A stretch of DNA of 64,000 nt, taken from positions 2,480,001 through 2,544,000 of the forward strand of contig NZ_CP032702.1 of NCBI RefSeq assembly GCF_007833795.1. Direction: 5' to 3'. The DNA is from Candidatus Pantoea soli. GTDB lineage: Bacteria; Pseudomonadota; Gammaproteobacteria; Enterobacterales; Enterobacteriaceae. Within the stretch, counting starts at the first letter, position 1. Each line of letters starts with the position of its first letter. The notes beneath the pieces were generated by a model, which was not told the origin of the DNA, made no database searches, and saw nothing but the letters and a program-made list of their open reading frames with translations. Positions 38,087 to 47,828 of this stretch are shown piece by piece. Made by a program: the position numbers and the translations under genes.

Positions 38087-38598
38087 TGATACTGCTCCAG
38101 CAGGTTAGCGATGCCTTCCGGCGTCAGGTGCACGTGGGTATCTTCATCCACCATCATGGTCGGGCCTTTATCGCAGTTGCCGAGGCAGCAGGTTGGCAGC
38201 AGCGTAAAACGACCGTCCGGCGTAGTCTGACCCGGTTTGATGTTCAGGTTCTGCTCCAGCGCAGCCTGAATACCCTGATAACCCGTGATGTGGCATACCA
38301 CGCTATCGCAGTAGCGAATCACGTGACGTCCAACCGGCGTACGGTAAATCTGGCTGTAAAAGGTCGCCACGCCTTCTACGTCACTGGCCGGAATGCCCAG
38401 CACCTCGGCAATGGCGTGAATCGCGCCATCCGGCACCCAGCCGCGCTGTTTCTGCACGATCTTCAGCGCTTCAATGGAAGCCGCGCGCGCATCTTCATAA
38501 TGGTGTTTTTCATGCTCAATAGCGTGGTGCTCGGCCTCGCTCAGCACAAAGACCTCATTCGGGTCGATGGTTTGAATGGCAATTTTTTGATCGTGCAT
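38083..38598 (-). CDS. nuoE: NADH:quinone oxidoreductase subunit E
   Basis: NuoE carries the off-path [2Fe-2S] cluster N1a in a thioredoxin-like fold. The product has 171 residues (E. coli 166). Ligands are C97 and C102 ([11 protein letters not shown]) and a pair in [13 protein letters not shown]138 and C142. The N-terminal helical part has [19 protein letters not shown]. It starts two bases after the nuoCD stop. Secure. Confidence 0.98.
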   Translation of the reverse strand: MHDQKIAIQTIDPNEVFVLSEAEHHAIEHEKHHYEDARAASIEALKIVQKQRGWVPDGAIHAIAEVLGIPASDVEGVATFYSQIYRTPVGRHVIRYCDSVVCHITGYQGIQAALEQNLNIKPGQTTPDGRFTLLPTCCLGNCDKGPTMMVDEDTHVHLTPEGIANLLEQYQ

Positions 38599-38600
38599 AA

Positions 38601-40400
38601 TTAGCGGTCCACGTCTGACATAACAAAATCGATACTGCCGAGGTACACGATCAGGTCGGATACCAGGCTGCCACGGATCACGGAAGGGATCTGCTGCAGG
38701 TGCGGGAAGCTTGGCGTACGCACGCGGGTGCGGTAGCTCATGGTGCTGCCATCGCTGGTCAGGTAATAGCTGTTGATCCCCTTGGTCGCTTCAATCATCT
38801 GGAAGGATTCATTCGCCGGCATCACCGGGCCCCATGAAACCTGCAGGAAGTGTGTGATCAGGGTTTCAATATGCTGCAGCGTACGCTCTTTCGGCGGCGG
38901 CGTGGTCAGCGGATGGTCAGCTTTAAATGGCCCTTCCGGCATGTTTTTCAGGCACTGTTCCAGAATGCGCAGCGACTGCCACATCTCTTCCATTTTTAGC
39001 TGCACGCGGGTGTAAGCGTCGCTGATACCTGCGCCAACCGGCACCTCAAAGTCGAAGTTTTCGTAGCCGGAATACGGACGCCATTTGCGCACGTCAAAGT
39101 CCAGACCGGTGGCACGCAGGCCGGCACCGGTGGTGCCCCATGCCAGCGCTTCGTCCATGTTATACGCCGCTACGCCCTGTGAACGGCCCATCAGCACGGT
39201 GTTGCGCAGCGCAGCTTTGTCATACTCTTTCAGGCGCTTCGGCATCCAGTCGAGGAATTCGCGCAGCAGGCGCTCCCAGCCTTTCGGCAGGTCGTGCGCC
39301 ACGCCACCAATGCGGAACCACGCCGGGTGCATACGGAAACCGGTGATCGCTTCCACCACGTCATAAATTTTCTGACGATCGGTAAAGGCAAAGAACACCG
39401 GGGTCATCGCGCCCACGTCCTGAATAAAGGTCGAGATATAGAGCAGGTGGCTGTTGATACGGAACAGTTCAGACAGCATTACGCGAATAACATTGACGCG
39501 ATCCGGCACGGTGATCCCGGCCAGCTTTTCCACCGCCAGCACATACGGCATTTCATTCACGCAGCCGCCGAGGTACTCGACACGATCGGTATACGGAATG
39601 TAGCTGTGCCACGACTGGCGCTCACCCATCTTCTCCGCACCGCGATGGTGGTAGCCGATGTCCGGTACGCAGTCGACAATCTCTTCCCCGTCCAGCTGCA
39701 GAATGATGCGAAACGCACCGTGCGCCGAGGGGTGGTTTGGACCCAGGTTGAGGAACATAAAGTCCTCGTTGGCGGTGCTGCGCTTCATGCCCCAGTCTTC
39801 CGGCTTGAAGGTCAGCGACTCCATTTCAAGGTCTTCTTTCTGCTTCGTCAGCGTGAACGGATCGAACTCCGTGGCGCGCGCCGGATAATCTTTACGCAGC
39901 GGGTGGCCTTCCCAGGTCTGCGGCATCATGATACGCGTCAGATGCGGGTGACCATTGAAGGTGATGCCAAACATCTCCCAGGTTTCGCGCTCATACCAGT
40001 TAGCATTGGCGAAGAGTCTGGTGATGGTGGGCAGATTCAGATCGTTTTCTGACAGCGCTACCTTGAGCATGATGTCGCGGTTGCGTTCAATGGACAGCAG
40101 ATGGTAGAAAACGGAAAAATCCGCAGCGGGCAGACCGGCGCGGTGAGTACGTAAACGCTCGTCAACGCCGTGCAGGTCATACAACATGACATACGGCTTT
40201 GGCAGCTTACGCAGGAATTCCACTATTTCCAGAATCTGTTCACGCTTCACCCAGACCACCGGAATTCCGGTGCGGGTAGCCTGAACGGTAAAGGCATCCG
40301 GCCCAAAACGGTTACGCAGCTCGCCAATCACCGGGTCATCCAGGTGATCCCGGGTTTGCCATGCAGGCTGAGCGAGATCTTGCGTGGTTAAATCAGTCAT
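38601..40400 (-). CDS. nuoC: NADH:quinone oxidoreductase fused subunit CD
   Basis: A natural fusion of subunits C and D, as in E. coli, with 599 residues. The NuoC part (about 1-190) contains [18 protein letters not shown] and [16 protein letters not shown]; the NuoD part begins after a linker near residue 210 with [18 protein letters not shown] carries the quinone-site residues in PNHPSAHG and [12 protein letters not shown]. It ends [15 protein letters not shown]. The 117-base gap to nuoB contains an inverted repeat. The symbol nuoCD would be equally right. Secure. Confidence 0.98.
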   Translation of the reverse strand: MTDLTTQDLAQPAWQTRDHLDDPVIGELRNRFGPDAFTVQATRTGIPVVWVKREQILEIVEFLRKLPKPYVMLYDLHGVDERLRTHRAGLPAADFSVFYHLLSIERNRDIMLKVALSENDLNLPTITRLFANANWYERETWEMFGITFNGHPHLTRIMMPQTWEGHPLRKDYPARATEFDPFTLTKQKEDLEMESLTFKPEDWGMKRSTANEDFMFLNLGPNHPSAHGAFRIILQLDGEEIVDCVPDIGYHHRGAEKMGERQSWHSYIPYTDRVEYLGGCVNEMPYVLAVEKLAGITVPDRVNVIRVMLSELFRINSHLLYISTFIQDVGAMTPVFFAFTDRQKIYDVVEAITGFRMHPAWFRIGGVAHDLPKGWERLLREFLDWMPKRLKEYDKAALRNTVLMGRSQGVAAYNMDEALAWGTTGAGLRATGLDFDVRKWRPYSGYENFDFEVPVGAGISDAYTRVQLKMEEMWQSLRILEQCLKNMPEGPFKADHPLTTPPPKERTLQHIETLITHFLQVSWGPVMPANESFQMIEATKGINSYYLTSDGSTMSYRTRVRTPSFPHLQQIPSVIRGSLVSDLIVYLGSIDFVMSDVDR

Positions 40401-40450
40401 ACGTTACTCACCATTCCGTCCTGTGATCAGGCACTCAAAAGAAGGCGTCA

Positions 40451-40503
40451 GGATGGCGGCACGCAATAAATTGTCATTTTCTGCTGCGGCCGTTACGCCA
40501 TCC
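40451..40503 (-). other. Inverted repeat between nuoB and nuoCD
   Basis: GGATGGCG (40451-40458) and CGCCATCC (40496-40503) are perfect inverted copies 37 bases apart in the 117-base gap. The loop contains further short complementary bits (GGC/GCC). It may form a larger RNA structure inside the operon transcript; no T run follows. Confidence 0.45.
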
Positions 40504-40517
40504 ATGTACGGGGGGTC

Positions 40518-41195
40518 TTAAACTTCGTCAGGCGTTCTCAGGTTAGTGACAGCGATACGCTCGCCACGCTTTCTTTCACGCTCGGACTGCATATTGGCAC
40601 GGTATACACCCTGGTCACCCACCACCCACGAGAGCGGACGACGCTCTTTGCCGATGGATTCACGCAGCAGCAGCAGCGCCTGCATATAGGCTTCCGGACG
40701 CGGCGGGCAGCCGGGGATATACACGTCTACCGGCAGGAACTTATCAACGCCCTGCACCACCGAGTAGATGTCATACATGCCGCCGGAATTCGCGCAGGCA
40801 CCCATGGAGATGACCCACTTCGGTTCCAGCATCTGATCGTATAAACGCTGAATGACCGGCGCCATTTTGGTAAACGGCGTACCGGCAATCACCATAAAGT
40901 CAGCCTGACGTGGCGAGGCGCGCATAACTTCCGCACCAAAACGCGCGACGTCGTGCACCGCGGTGAACGACGTGGTCATTTCCACATAGCAGCAGGAAAG
41001 GCCAAAGTTATACGGCCAGAGAGAGTTTTTACGACCCCAGTTCACCATGTCGTGCAGGGCATGCTCAAGCTTGCCCATGTAGACGCTGCGGTGAACGTGT
41101 TGCTCCAGAGGATCGGTAACAATCTCCTGTTTCTGCAGAGGATAACGATCGTTATCGCCCCCGTTCGGGTCTACGCGTGTCAGCGTGTAGTCCAT
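40518..41195 (-). CDS. nuoB: NADH:quinone oxidoreductase subunit B
   Basis: NuoB holds the terminal cluster N2 that reduces quinone. The product has 225 residues (E. coli 220). The [4Fe-4S] ligands are C68 and C69 ([11 protein letters not shown]), C134 ([12 protein letters not shown]) and C163 ([11 protein letters not shown]); two adjacent cysteines are characteristic of N2. It starts 15 bases after the nuoA stop. Secure. Confidence 0.98.
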   Translation of the reverse strand: MDYTLTRVDPNGGDNDRYPLQKQEIVTDPLEQHVHRSVYMGKLEHALHDMVNWGRKNSLWPYNFGLSCCYVEMTTSFTAVHDVARFGAEVMRASPRQADFMVIAGTPFTKMAPVIQRLYDQMLEPKWVISMGACANSGGMYDIYSVVQGVDKFLPVDVYIPGCPPRPEAYMQALLLLRESIGKERRPLSWVVGDQGVYRANMQSERERKRGERIAVTNLRTPDEV

Positions 41196-41210
41196 GTTAT
41201 TGCCTCGCTT

Positions 41211-41654
41211 TTACTGCTTATGAGGGTTGGTGTGACTGTGGCTGACCGGGCTTGACTTAACGACTACGCGACGACGCGCAGGCGCCCAGTCCAGCGCACC
41301 GATACGTACCAGATAAACCAGGCCTGCCAGGAGCACCAAAATGAAAATAGCGGCTTCCGCAAAGCCCACCCAGCCGCTTTCGCGGATGGAGGTGGACCAT
41401 GCGTATAAATAGAGGGCTTCGACGTCGAAGATCACGAAGAACATCGCAACCAGATAAAATTTCGCCGAGAGGCGGATATGGGTGTCACCGACGGATTCAA
41501 TACCGGATTCAAAAGGGGTGTCCTTGTGACGCGCGCGCGCGCGACCCCCTAACAACCAGCCACCGGTTAACATAAAGGCACACAGGCCAAACGCGATAAC
41601 AATGAAAACAATAAACGCCCAGTGATGAGCGATGACTTCTGTGGTTGTTGACAT
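41211..41654 (-). CDS. nuoA: NADH:quinone oxidoreductase subunit A
   Basis: NuoA is the first gene of the operon and a three-helix membrane subunit near the quinone site. The 147 residues equal E. coli. The loop between helices 1 and 2 has [20 protein letters not shown], followed by the membrane segment [20 protein letters not shown] with conserved acidic residues. The likely promoter lies upstream, over a perfect palindrome at 41811-41832, with a leader of roughly 130 bases. Secure. Confidence 0.98.
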   Translation of the reverse strand: MSTTTEVIAHHWAFIVFIVIAFGLCAFMLTGGWLLGGRARARHKDTPFESGIESVGDTHIRLSAKFYLVAMFFVIFDVEALYLYAWSTSIRESGWVGFAEAAIFILVLLAGLVYLVRIGALDWAPARRRVVVKSSPVSHSHTNPHKQ

Positions 41655-42210
41655 ACTCTTTGCTTACTCATCAAAAGTGGCGATGGCATCCTGCTCTGTC
41701 GCAGCAAACGCACCACATCGATTCAAGGGAAGGAGAAAAAACCTTATAAATCTTGCTGTCATTAGCGATTAAGCAGCAATTTTATGGGGTTTTTTACTCC
41801 TTTCTATAACCTTTTGTCAACTTTGACAAAAGTATCCAAACATTAATTTACACCCGCAGCATATTATTAACATACGAACCCCCGATCGCCAGCTAAATCG
41901 CTTCAGTTTGTGCGGTTAATTTCAGTGTAGCGGGTATTCATATGCATGGATCGTGCATTTAACAAACATATTTTGACAGGTCTCAGCGGGATTTCCCCCC
42001 CCTTCACAGGGGTATTTTTTTGATCCAGAGCACATAACTGCGCTTTTTGCTGTAAAAAAGCACAACGCCGTGCCTGAAGCGCGCCGCTAAAACCGGCACG
42101 AAATGATAAAAAAATTTTGCATTGGGCAAAAATGAAACATATGCGACTTATTTGCACAGCGGGGAAATTATTGGCGGGAAAAATGATAAATAAAGGCAAG
42201 TTAAGTGGCA
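41655..42210. other. Intergenic region between nuoA and the lrhA terminator
   Basis: About 550 bases, AT-rich, with no credible gene; one open frame at 41903-42211 looks random. It should hold the nuo promoters, which in E. coli are controlled by ArcA, NarL, IHF and Fis. The clearest element is the palindrome at 41811-41832. No exact FNR site was seen. Confidence 0.6.
41798..41832 (-). promoter_or_regulatory. Palindrome over a candidate nuo promoter
   Basis: CTTTTGTCAA (41811-41820) and TTGACAAAAG (41823-41832) are perfect inverted arms around two bases. On the minus strand the arm supplies a consensus -35, TTGACA (41815-41820), with a -10-like TAAAAA 18 bases further on, pointing into nuoA. 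A dimeric regulator bound here would cover the promoter. I cannot name the regulator. Confidence 0.55.
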
Positions 42211-42217
42211 TAAAAAA

Positions 42218-42247
42218 AGCCCTACCCGGCTATTTTCCGGCTAAGGC
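42218..42247 (-). terminator. lrhA terminator
   Basis: On the minus strand AGCC-ttag-CCGG...CCGG-gtag-GGCT forms a stem with an internal mismatch, followed by seven T (A run at 42212-42218 on the plus strand). It lies about 67 bases after the lrhA stop. Confidence 0.75.
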
Positions 42248-42313
42248 TCATTTTTCGCTGTTTTAACAATTCACCGCTATTCAGGATATGAAGAATAACG
42301 CTGTTCAGGCGAC

Positions 42314-43237
42314 TTACTCTTCGTCGTCCAGCAGCAGGGTGCCGTCTGGATTCGCGCTCAGGTTGTAAGGATCATTGGTGGACTGCATGGCGTTAAAGAT
42401 TGCCAGAGCCAGTTCATTCTCACTATCCGGGTTGCGGCACAGCAGATACTGCGTATCCGGCAGTACCGGCAGGCCTTCTGCTGCACCCATCACGCGCAGT
42501 TCCGGGCTCATCATTTCAACCGGACGCGCCGTCACGCCAAGACCGGCTTTAACTGCAGCACGCACCGCAGCCAGCGTAGAGGCGACGTAAGAGATGCGCC
42601 ACGGAATGCCGGCTTCGTTCAGGTGATCGATCGCCATGTCGCGGTACGGGCTCGGTTCATCCAGCAGTACCAGAGGAATCGCTTCGCCGCGCTGGAAGAT
42701 GTAATCCGCCGCGCAATACCACAAGGTAGGAGACGTGCGCAGCACCTGATGGGTGAAATTGCCGGGACTGGAGGTGGTCACCACCAGATCGACTTCGCCC
42801 TGGTTCAGCATTTCCATCATGAACGGGTTACGCTTCACGCGGACATCGATGGCCAGCTTCGGATAGACCGACGTCACGCGGTTAAGCAGAAACGGCAGAA
42901 TGGTGTCAGAAGTGTCATCAGATGCGCCAATGGTCAGCACGCCCTGAATGTTGCTGTACATCAGCGATGTGCAGGCTTCATCGTTAAAGCGCAGTATTTT
43001 CCGGGCGTAGCCCAGCAGCTGAATACCATGCTCCGTCAGTAATTTGTTACGTCCATGTCTGGCAAACAGCTCTTTACCTACCAATTGCTCCAGACGTTGC
43101 ATCTGCTGACTGACCGCGGATTGCGTTCTGCATACAGCCGCCGCTGCGGCGGCAAAGGTATTCAGATCGGCAACCGCAACAAATGTACGCAGCAGATCGA
43201 GGTCGAGATTCAGTATCGGACGATTTGCATTAGTCAT
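42314..43237 (-). CDS. lrhA: LysR-type regulator LrhA
   Basis: LrhA is a LysR-family regulator that represses flhDC and so motility, and affects RpoS and type 1 fimbriae; plant-associated relatives (HexA, PecT) control virulence and exopolysaccharide. The product has 307 residues (E. coli 312). The N-terminal helix-turn-helix is [23 protein letters not shown] near residues 28-50, and the effector domain includes [20 protein letters not shown] near 100. The tail is short and acidic ([10 protein letters not shown]). The long upstream region may be its leader; a perfect LysR-type box lies about 280 bases before the start. Secure. Confidence 0.96.
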   Translation of the reverse strand: MTNANRPILNLDLDLLRTFVAVADLNTFAAAAAAVCRTQSAVSQQMQRLEQLVGKELFARHGRNKLLTEHGIQLLGYARKILRFNDEACTSLMYSNIQGVLTIGASDDTSDTILPFLLNRVTSVYPKLAIDVRVKRNPFMMEMLNQGEVDLVVTTSSPGNFTHQVLRTSPTLWYCAADYIFQRGEAIPLVLLDEPSPYRDMAIDHLNEAGIPWRISYVASTLAAVRAAVKAGLGVTARPVEMMSPELRVMGAAEGLPVLPDTQYLLCRNPDSENELALAIFNAMQSTNDPYNLSANPDGTLLLDDEE

Positions 43238-44200
43238 GTTTTTTCTTCACTTATAAGATTTTTTAAAACTACTACCCTGGTGTATTACCTTACTTATCAA
43301 AGTGATAAGAGGTAATGGTGCTTAATGACCGCCCTGTGATAAGACCGTCATGAAAAAAATCGTGTCAGGCGGAAATGGACGAACAGGTTGCTCAGCGCTG
43401 AGCAGTGGCGTCCTTCAGAGAGAACAACTTCTGTGCTCAAAGACGTCAGTCGTACAGTTGCTGGAAGCTGTGTAGTTGCCTGGTTCCCCGCAAATGGTCC
43501 GGCGGGTCAAAAGTGATAACACTGTGTTATGCTGATGCGAAGCGGTAAACTGCATCAAATAATAAATTATACTTAATCATTTTTACGCCAGAAATGGAAA
43601 TGTTTTTGTTCAAAACATCGTAATTTTTGACCAAAAGACATTTCTGGCACATCCTGCCACCGCACGGGTCATTTTTTAACCTTTCGCAATTCTGAACAGA
43701 TTGATAAGCGTTAAAGTGACTGTACAAATGCCATTTATAGCGCGCGATACCTGTTTTTTCCTGCTGGTTCAGGAACTAATTTTACCCCATAAAGGGGGCC
43801 TGAATTGCGTCAGTTTTTCTGGCGCCAGTGCGTGCTTTAACTCTCCTGCACAATTCTTCGGCATCTTACAAAAAACCTTTAACTATTTCCTCATGTGGCT
43901 AATTAATATTTTTCCGCCTTAAGCGTCGAAATCTTCTTAATCCCGTAGCGAAAGGATGGATATCAGGCTTTACAGACGTACCACACTGCAGAAATATTAA
44001 ATGTCGCCACCGGCTATTTTAATAGATTATTAAACCAGTTTTAACACTTAAAAATGCGTTTTGCGCCAGTACGCTGCCGAAAGCCTGCCTATCGCGCCAA
44101 AACCTGGCCCTGCCCTTCTTTTGTTACAGTGAGAGGAGTAAATTGAGCAGGTTTGATTTTGGTGGCAGGTTAAAGGACTCTGCCCGTTAAGGCGGCAACG
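43238..44200. other. Long intergenic region between lrhA and alaA
   Basis: 963 bases, AT-rich in most parts, with no credible gene in either direction. E. coli has a similarly long region here, because lrhA has a leader of several hundred bases that is a target for small RNAs such as RprA. A perfect dyad at 43516-43530 is the clearest element. The right half (43860-44060) is especially AT-rich and may hold the alaA promoter. An unlisted small RNA could be present but no terminator-like hairpin with T run was found. Confidence 0.6.
43516..43530. promoter_or_regulatory. LysR-type T-N11-A box, possible LrhA autoregulation site
   Basis: ATAACAC-T-GTGTTAT is a perfect 15-base palindrome that contains the LysR-type signature T-N11-A (T at 43517, A at 43529). 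It lies 279-293 bases before the lrhA start codon. LrhA activates its own gene in E. coli, so LrhA is the first candidate to bind here. Confidence 0.55.
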
Positions 44201-45418
44201 ATGAATTTTCAAATTGATAAATCCGGCAAGCTGGAAAATGTCTGTTATGACATCCGCGGTCCGGTACTGAAAGAAGCAAAACGTCTCGAAGAAGAAGGCA
44301 ACAAAGTCCTCAAACTCAATATCGGCAACCCCGCGCCGTTTGGGTTTGAAGCACCGGATGAGATTCTGGTTGATGTCATCCGCAACCTGCCAGGTGCGCA
44401 AGGGTACTGCGACTCAAAAGGGCTGTATTCCGCCCGTAAAGCGATTATGCAGCACTACCAGGCGCGCGATATGCGCGATGTCACCGTTGAAGATATTTAT
44501 ATCGGTAATGGTGTCTCGGAGCTGATCGTCCAGGCAATGCAGGCGCTGCTGAACAGCGGCGATGAAATGCTGGTGCCGGCACCGGATTATCCACTGTGGA
44601 CCGCCGCCGTTTCGCTTTCCGGTGGCAAAGCGGTGCACTATTTGTGTGATGAGTCAGCCGGCTGGTTCCCTGACCTCAACGATATCCGCAGCAAAATCAC
44701 GCCCCGCACGCGCGGCATCGTGATCATTAACCCGAATAACCCTACCGGCGCGGTTTACAGCAAAGAGTTGCTGCTGGAGATCGTGGAGATTGCCCGTCAG
44801 CATAACCTGATTATCTTTGCTGACGAGATTTACGACAAAATTCTCTACGATGAGGCTCAGCATCATTCCATCGCCGCGCTGGCGCCGGATCTGCTGACCG
44901 TGACCTTCAACGGCCTGTCGAAAACCTACCGCGTGGCGGGGTTCCGTCAGGGCTGGATGGTCCTGAACGGGCCAAAGCAGCACGCCAAAGGTTACATTGA
45001 GGGGCTGGAAATGCTGGCCTCAATGCGTCTGTGTGCCAACGTACCGGCGCAGCATGCAATCCAGACTGCGCTGGGCGGCTACCAGAGCATCAGCGAATTT
45101 ATCGTGCCAGGCGGCCGGCTGTATGAGCAGCGCCAGCGCGCCTGGGAGCTGATAAATGACATCCCTGGCGTCAGCTGCGTGAAACCTCAGGGCGCGCTTT
45201 ATATGTTCCCGCGCATTGATGCGAAGAAATTCAATATCTTCGACGATCAGAAAATGGTACTGGATTTCCTGCTGCAGGAAAAAGTACTGCTGGTGCAGGG
45301 CACCGCGTTCAACTGGCCGTGGCCGGATCATGTGCGCATCGTGACGCTACCACGCGTTGACGATCTGGAAATGGCCATCCACAAATTTGGCCGCTTCCTG
45401 CTGGGGTATCGTCAGTAA
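44201..45418 (+). CDS. alaA: Glutamate-pyruvate aminotransferase AlaA
   Basis: AlaA makes alanine from pyruvate and glutamate with pyridoxal phosphate. The 405 residues equal E. coli. The PLP-binding lysine is in NGLSKTYRVAGFRQGW near residue 241. Other fold-type I landmarks are the IIINPNNPTGAVYS block near 175 and FADEIYDKILYD near 207. The start gives MNFQIDKSGKLENVCYDIRG. It is divergent from lrhA across the long spacer and is followed by two GC-rich hairpins. Secure. Confidence 0.98.
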   Translation: MNFQIDKSGKLENVCYDIRGPVLKEAKRLEEEGNKVLKLNIGNPAPFGFEAPDEILVDVIRNLPGAQGYCDSKGLYSARKAIMQHYQARDMRDVTVEDIYIGNGVSELIVQAMQALLNSGDEMLVPAPDYPLWTAAVSLSGGKAVHYLCDESAGWFPDLNDIRSKITPRTRGIVIINPNNPTGAVYSKELLLEIVEIARQHNLIIFADEIYDKILYDEAQHHSIAALAPDLLTVTFNGLSKTYRVAGFRQGWMVLNGPKQHAKGYIEGLEMLASMRLCANVPAQHAIQTALGGYQSISEFIVPGGRLYEQRQRAWELINDIPGVSCVKPQGALYMFPRIDAKKFNIFDDQKMVLDFLLQEKVLLVQGTAFNWPWPDHVRIVTLPRVDDLEMAIHKFGRFLLGYRQ

Positions 45419-45457
45419 GCTTACTCCGCCTGGTGCCCGTGCCGGGCACTGGCACCT

Positions 45458-45480
45458 CGGGTGGCCCGCGCTGCCACCCG
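45458..45480 (+). other. Hairpin downstream of alaA
   Basis: CGGGTGGC (45458-45465) and GCCACCCG (45473-45480) form a perfect 8-bp stem. A second dyad, GTGCCC/GGGCAC at 45433-45449, lies just before it. Neither has a T run. They probably protect or end the alaA message ahead of yfbR. Confidence 0.5.
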
Positions 45481-45554
45481 ACGGGTGAAGGGTATATACT
45501 GTGTGCATTTCGGGGAAAGGTTCGCCTTCCCCGCCGTGCTAACAGGAATCGTTC

Positions 45555-46154
45555 ATGACCCGCAGCCACTTTTTTGCTCATCTCTCCCGTCTTAAGCTGA
45601 TTAACCGCTGGCCCCTGATGCGCAACGTGCGCACGGAAAATGTCTCCGAGCACAGCCTGCAGGTGGCGATGGTGGCGCACGCGCTGGCGATCATCAAAAA
45701 CAAGAAATTTAACGGTAATCTCAACGCCGATCGTATTGCCATGCTGGCGCTGTATCACGATGCCAGTGAGGTGCTGACCGGGGATTTACCGACGCCGGTT
45801 AAGTATTACAACGCACAGATCGCCCACGAATACAAAAAGATAGAGAAAATTGCCCAGCAGAAGCTGATCGAAATGCTGCCCCCGGAGTTGCAGGACGCCT
45901 ACCGCCCGCTGCTGGATGAGCATTTACACAGTGAAAGTGAGCAGGCGCTGGTGAAGCAGGCAGATGCGCTGTGCGCCTACCTGAAATGTCTTGAGGAGCT
46001 GTCCGCCGGAAATCATGAATTTGTCCTGGCGAAGGCGCGGCTGGAGAAAACGCTGGCGGCGCGCCGTTCGCCGGAGATGGACTACTTTATCGAGGTTTTC
46101 GTTCCCAGCTTTAACCTGTCGCTGGATGAAATCTCTCAGGATACGCCGCTGTAA
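45555..46154 (+). CDS. yfbR: 5'-deoxynucleotidase YfbR
   Basis: YfbR removes phosphate from deoxyribonucleoside 5'-monophosphates and takes part in dUMP and thymidine supply. The 199 residues equal E. coli. It is an HD-domain protein: metal ligands H33 ([14 protein letters not shown]), H68 and D69 ([20 protein letters not shown]), with the fourth aspartate near residue 137 in [13 protein letters not shown]. It starts 136 bases after alaA and is convergent with hxpA, 15 bases from its stop. Secure. Confidence 0.97.
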   Translation: MTRSHFFAHLSRLKLINRWPLMRNVRTENVSEHSLQVAMVAHALAIIKNKKFNGNLNADRIAMLALYHDASEVLTGDLPTPVKYYNAQIAHEYKKIEKIAQQKLIEMLPPELQDAYRPLLDEHLHSESEQALVKQADALCAYLKCLEELSAGNHEFVLAKARLEKTLAARRSPEMDYFIEVFVPSFNLSLDEISQDTPL

Positions 46155-46169
46155 GCCGCGTGCCGCCCC

Positions 46170-46829
46170 TCAGGCGCGGCTCAACAGCGTAAACTCGCCG
46201 TTGTCCTGTTTTTCAATCTGCAGCGGCGTCAAATCGTGCACCTGCAGCATCACTTCATTGAGACGCGCTATGTCGCCGTGCGGATTCACCGCGACCACGG
46301 CGCAACCGGCTTCCAGCCCGGCCACAATGCCGGCGGGCGCATCTTCCACCACCACGCAGGCGGATGGCTGCAGACCAAGGCGCTGCGCGCCCAGCAGATA
46401 GGGTTCCGGATCGGGCTTACCGCGCGTGATGTTCTCTGCGGTAATGAATACTTCCGGCATCGGCAGTCCGGCGGCGCGATGGCGCGCGTGCGCAACCGGC
46501 ACGGATCCGGACGTAACAATCGCCCACGGTATCTGCAGAGTGTTCAGGGTGGTGAGCAGCGCGTGCGCGCCGGCGATCGCCTGCACGCCTTCGGTATCTT
46601 CAGCTTCCCGCTGTTCCAGCCAGCGAAATTCAGCCTGAATCGCCTCTTCGCTCTGGCCTGCCATAAAATGGCGCAGCGAGTTAATGGCCGGTTTGCCGTG
46701 AATGTAATCCAGCACCGTTTCAGCGCGCAGATCGTGGCGTTCTCCCCATTGTGACCAGGCGCGCACCACGGCCGGCAGCGAATCCACCAGCGTACCGTCT
46801 AAATCAAACAGAAACCCTCTGTATGTCAC
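46170..46829 (-). CDS. hxpA: HAD-family sugar phosphatase HxpA (YfbT)
   Basis: A haloacid-dehalogenase-type phosphatase that in E. coli acts on several hexitol and hexose phosphates. I start it at the GTG at 46827-46829 because AAGGAG lies seven bases before it and the length (219) then matches E. coli (216); an ATG 36 bases upstream is open but lacks a ribosome site. The catalytic motif I is FLFDLDGTLVDS near residue 7, motif II IVTSGS near 108, and motifs III/IV are KPDPEPYLLGAQRLG and VVEDAPAGIVAG near 140-170. E. coli has yfbS and yfbU in this neighbourhood; both are absent. Secure. Confidence 0.93.
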   Translation of the reverse strand: MTYRGFLFDLDGTLVDSLPAVVRAWSQWGERHDLRAETVLDYIHGKPAINSLRHFMAGQSEEAIQAEFRWLEQREAEDTEGVQAIAGAHALLTTLNTLQIPWAIVTSGSVPVAHARHRAAGLPMPEVFITAENITRGKPDPEPYLLGAQRLGLQPSACVVVEDAPAGIVAGLEAGCAVVAVNPHGDIARLNEVMLQVHDLTPLQIEKQDNGEFTLLSRA

Positions 46830-47036
46830 ACGTTGCTCCTTACTCAGACAGAAAAACCGACGCAATAGCCTCCGCGCGGCGGAAAGAGTGATGCGGACAA
46901 GTGTGCCATACCCGGCGCTGATACGGGAATTTTTCCACGGCTGAAGGCGCTGCGCGCGCCTTAAGCTTTGTGCGGGTAGCCAGCGGCTGTTACCGCGCCC
47001 GGCGCGTGACCGGGCGGGCCATGATGTGCACGATCC

Positions 47037-47489
47037 TCAGAGATCGTCGAGGAAGGTGCGGTCGAGTTGCTTAAAGGCGCGTTTCAGGACATCGGCCAGC
47101 GCCTGATAGGTGGGTTTACCGTCAACCGGTGCGATTGCCTGCCCGGCCTCTTCCAGCTTCGCGCGCACTTCATGAAACCAGCTCAGCAGCCCGGGCGGCA
47201 ACGGGGTAACTGAACGTTTACCCAGCCACCACAGACCCTGCATCGGCAGGCTGCAGGCAAACAGCGCAGTGGCGATTGCCGGGCCCAGCTGTCCGCCCAG
47301 CGCAATTTGCCAGGTCAGGGTAAAAATCGCCAGCGGCGGCATAAAACGAATGGCGAAACGGGTAGCCGTCACGACGCGGTTTTCGGGAAACACCGGCGCC
47401 AGTCGTTTGTCAGCCGGCCAGGTTTTCATATAGTGCTGACCGCGCTGAAATAAGCCGAACCAGCCTGGATTGCCTGCGTCATTCGCCAT
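47037..47489 (-). CDS. yfbV: UPF0208 membrane protein YfbV
   Basis: YfbV is an inner-membrane protein reported in E. coli to be involved in insulating the chromosomal Ter domain; its exact work is unclear. The 150-residue product (E. coli 151) carries [15 protein letters not shown] N-terminal residues ([11 protein letters not shown]), two membrane helices near residues 45-85 ([40 protein letters not shown]) and the conserved end [13 protein letters not shown] chose the ATG at 47489, which follows GAGGT at 47495-47499; an ATG 12 bases earlier overlaps that site. Divergent from ackA, as in E. coli. Confidence 0.94.
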   Translation of the reverse strand: MANDAGNPGWFGLFQRGQHYMKTWPADKRLAPVFPENRVVTATRFAIRFMPPLAIFTLTWQIALGGQLGPAIATALFACSLPMQGLWWLGKRSVTPLPPGLLSWFHEVRAKLEEAGQAIAPVDGKPTYQALADVLKRAFKQLDRTFLDDL

Positions 47490-47828
47490 GGAATACCTCA
47501 ACTATTTCTACAACATTTAAAATAAATTTATAACTACACAACTTTACGTGACATCCTTCAAAAGATTTTGTCTTTGCAGGTGACAGTGGGTATTCTGACG
47601 CCGTTTTAGCAACATTACCGGAAGCCGGTGCTCAATTAAAGCGTGGTCTGGCGGCCTGTTGTGCTGAGTGGATTTCAAAAATCTGCGTAAAATTACCAAA
47701 ATTTTTTTGCGTGTCGTTTTCTTTTTGACTACCGCATGATGTTAATCATTAATCTACCAGCTTTCATGGGCTACGCTGTTAGTCTGATTGCGTTATTTTT
47801 CGCCATTATTTAACAAATAGGTACTTCC
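47490..47828. other. Intergenic region yfbV-ackA
   Basis: 339 bases, AT-rich, without a gene. It should contain the ackA-pta promoter. Candidate elements are TTGACT (47725-47730) with ATTAAT 17 bases on (47748-47753), a TACGCT -10-like hexamer (47772-47777), and the FNR-like site at 47736-47749. Confidence 0.6.
47736..47749. promoter_or_regulatory. FNR-like site upstream of ackA
   Basis: ATGAT-GTTA-ATCAT keeps eight of ten conserved bases of the FNR consensus (TTGAT-N4-ATCAA). Centre is 47742.5. A start near 47784, given by TACGCT at 47772-47777, would put it at -41.5, the classic activating position; a start from the other hexamer pair would make it repressive. ackA-pta is known to respond to oxygen in E. 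coli. Confidence 0.5.

Noticed and set aside
41903..42211. 102-residue minus-strand frame in the nuoA-lrhA spacer
   Set aside because: No ribosome site, AT-rich random composition, and it covers the expected nuo control region.
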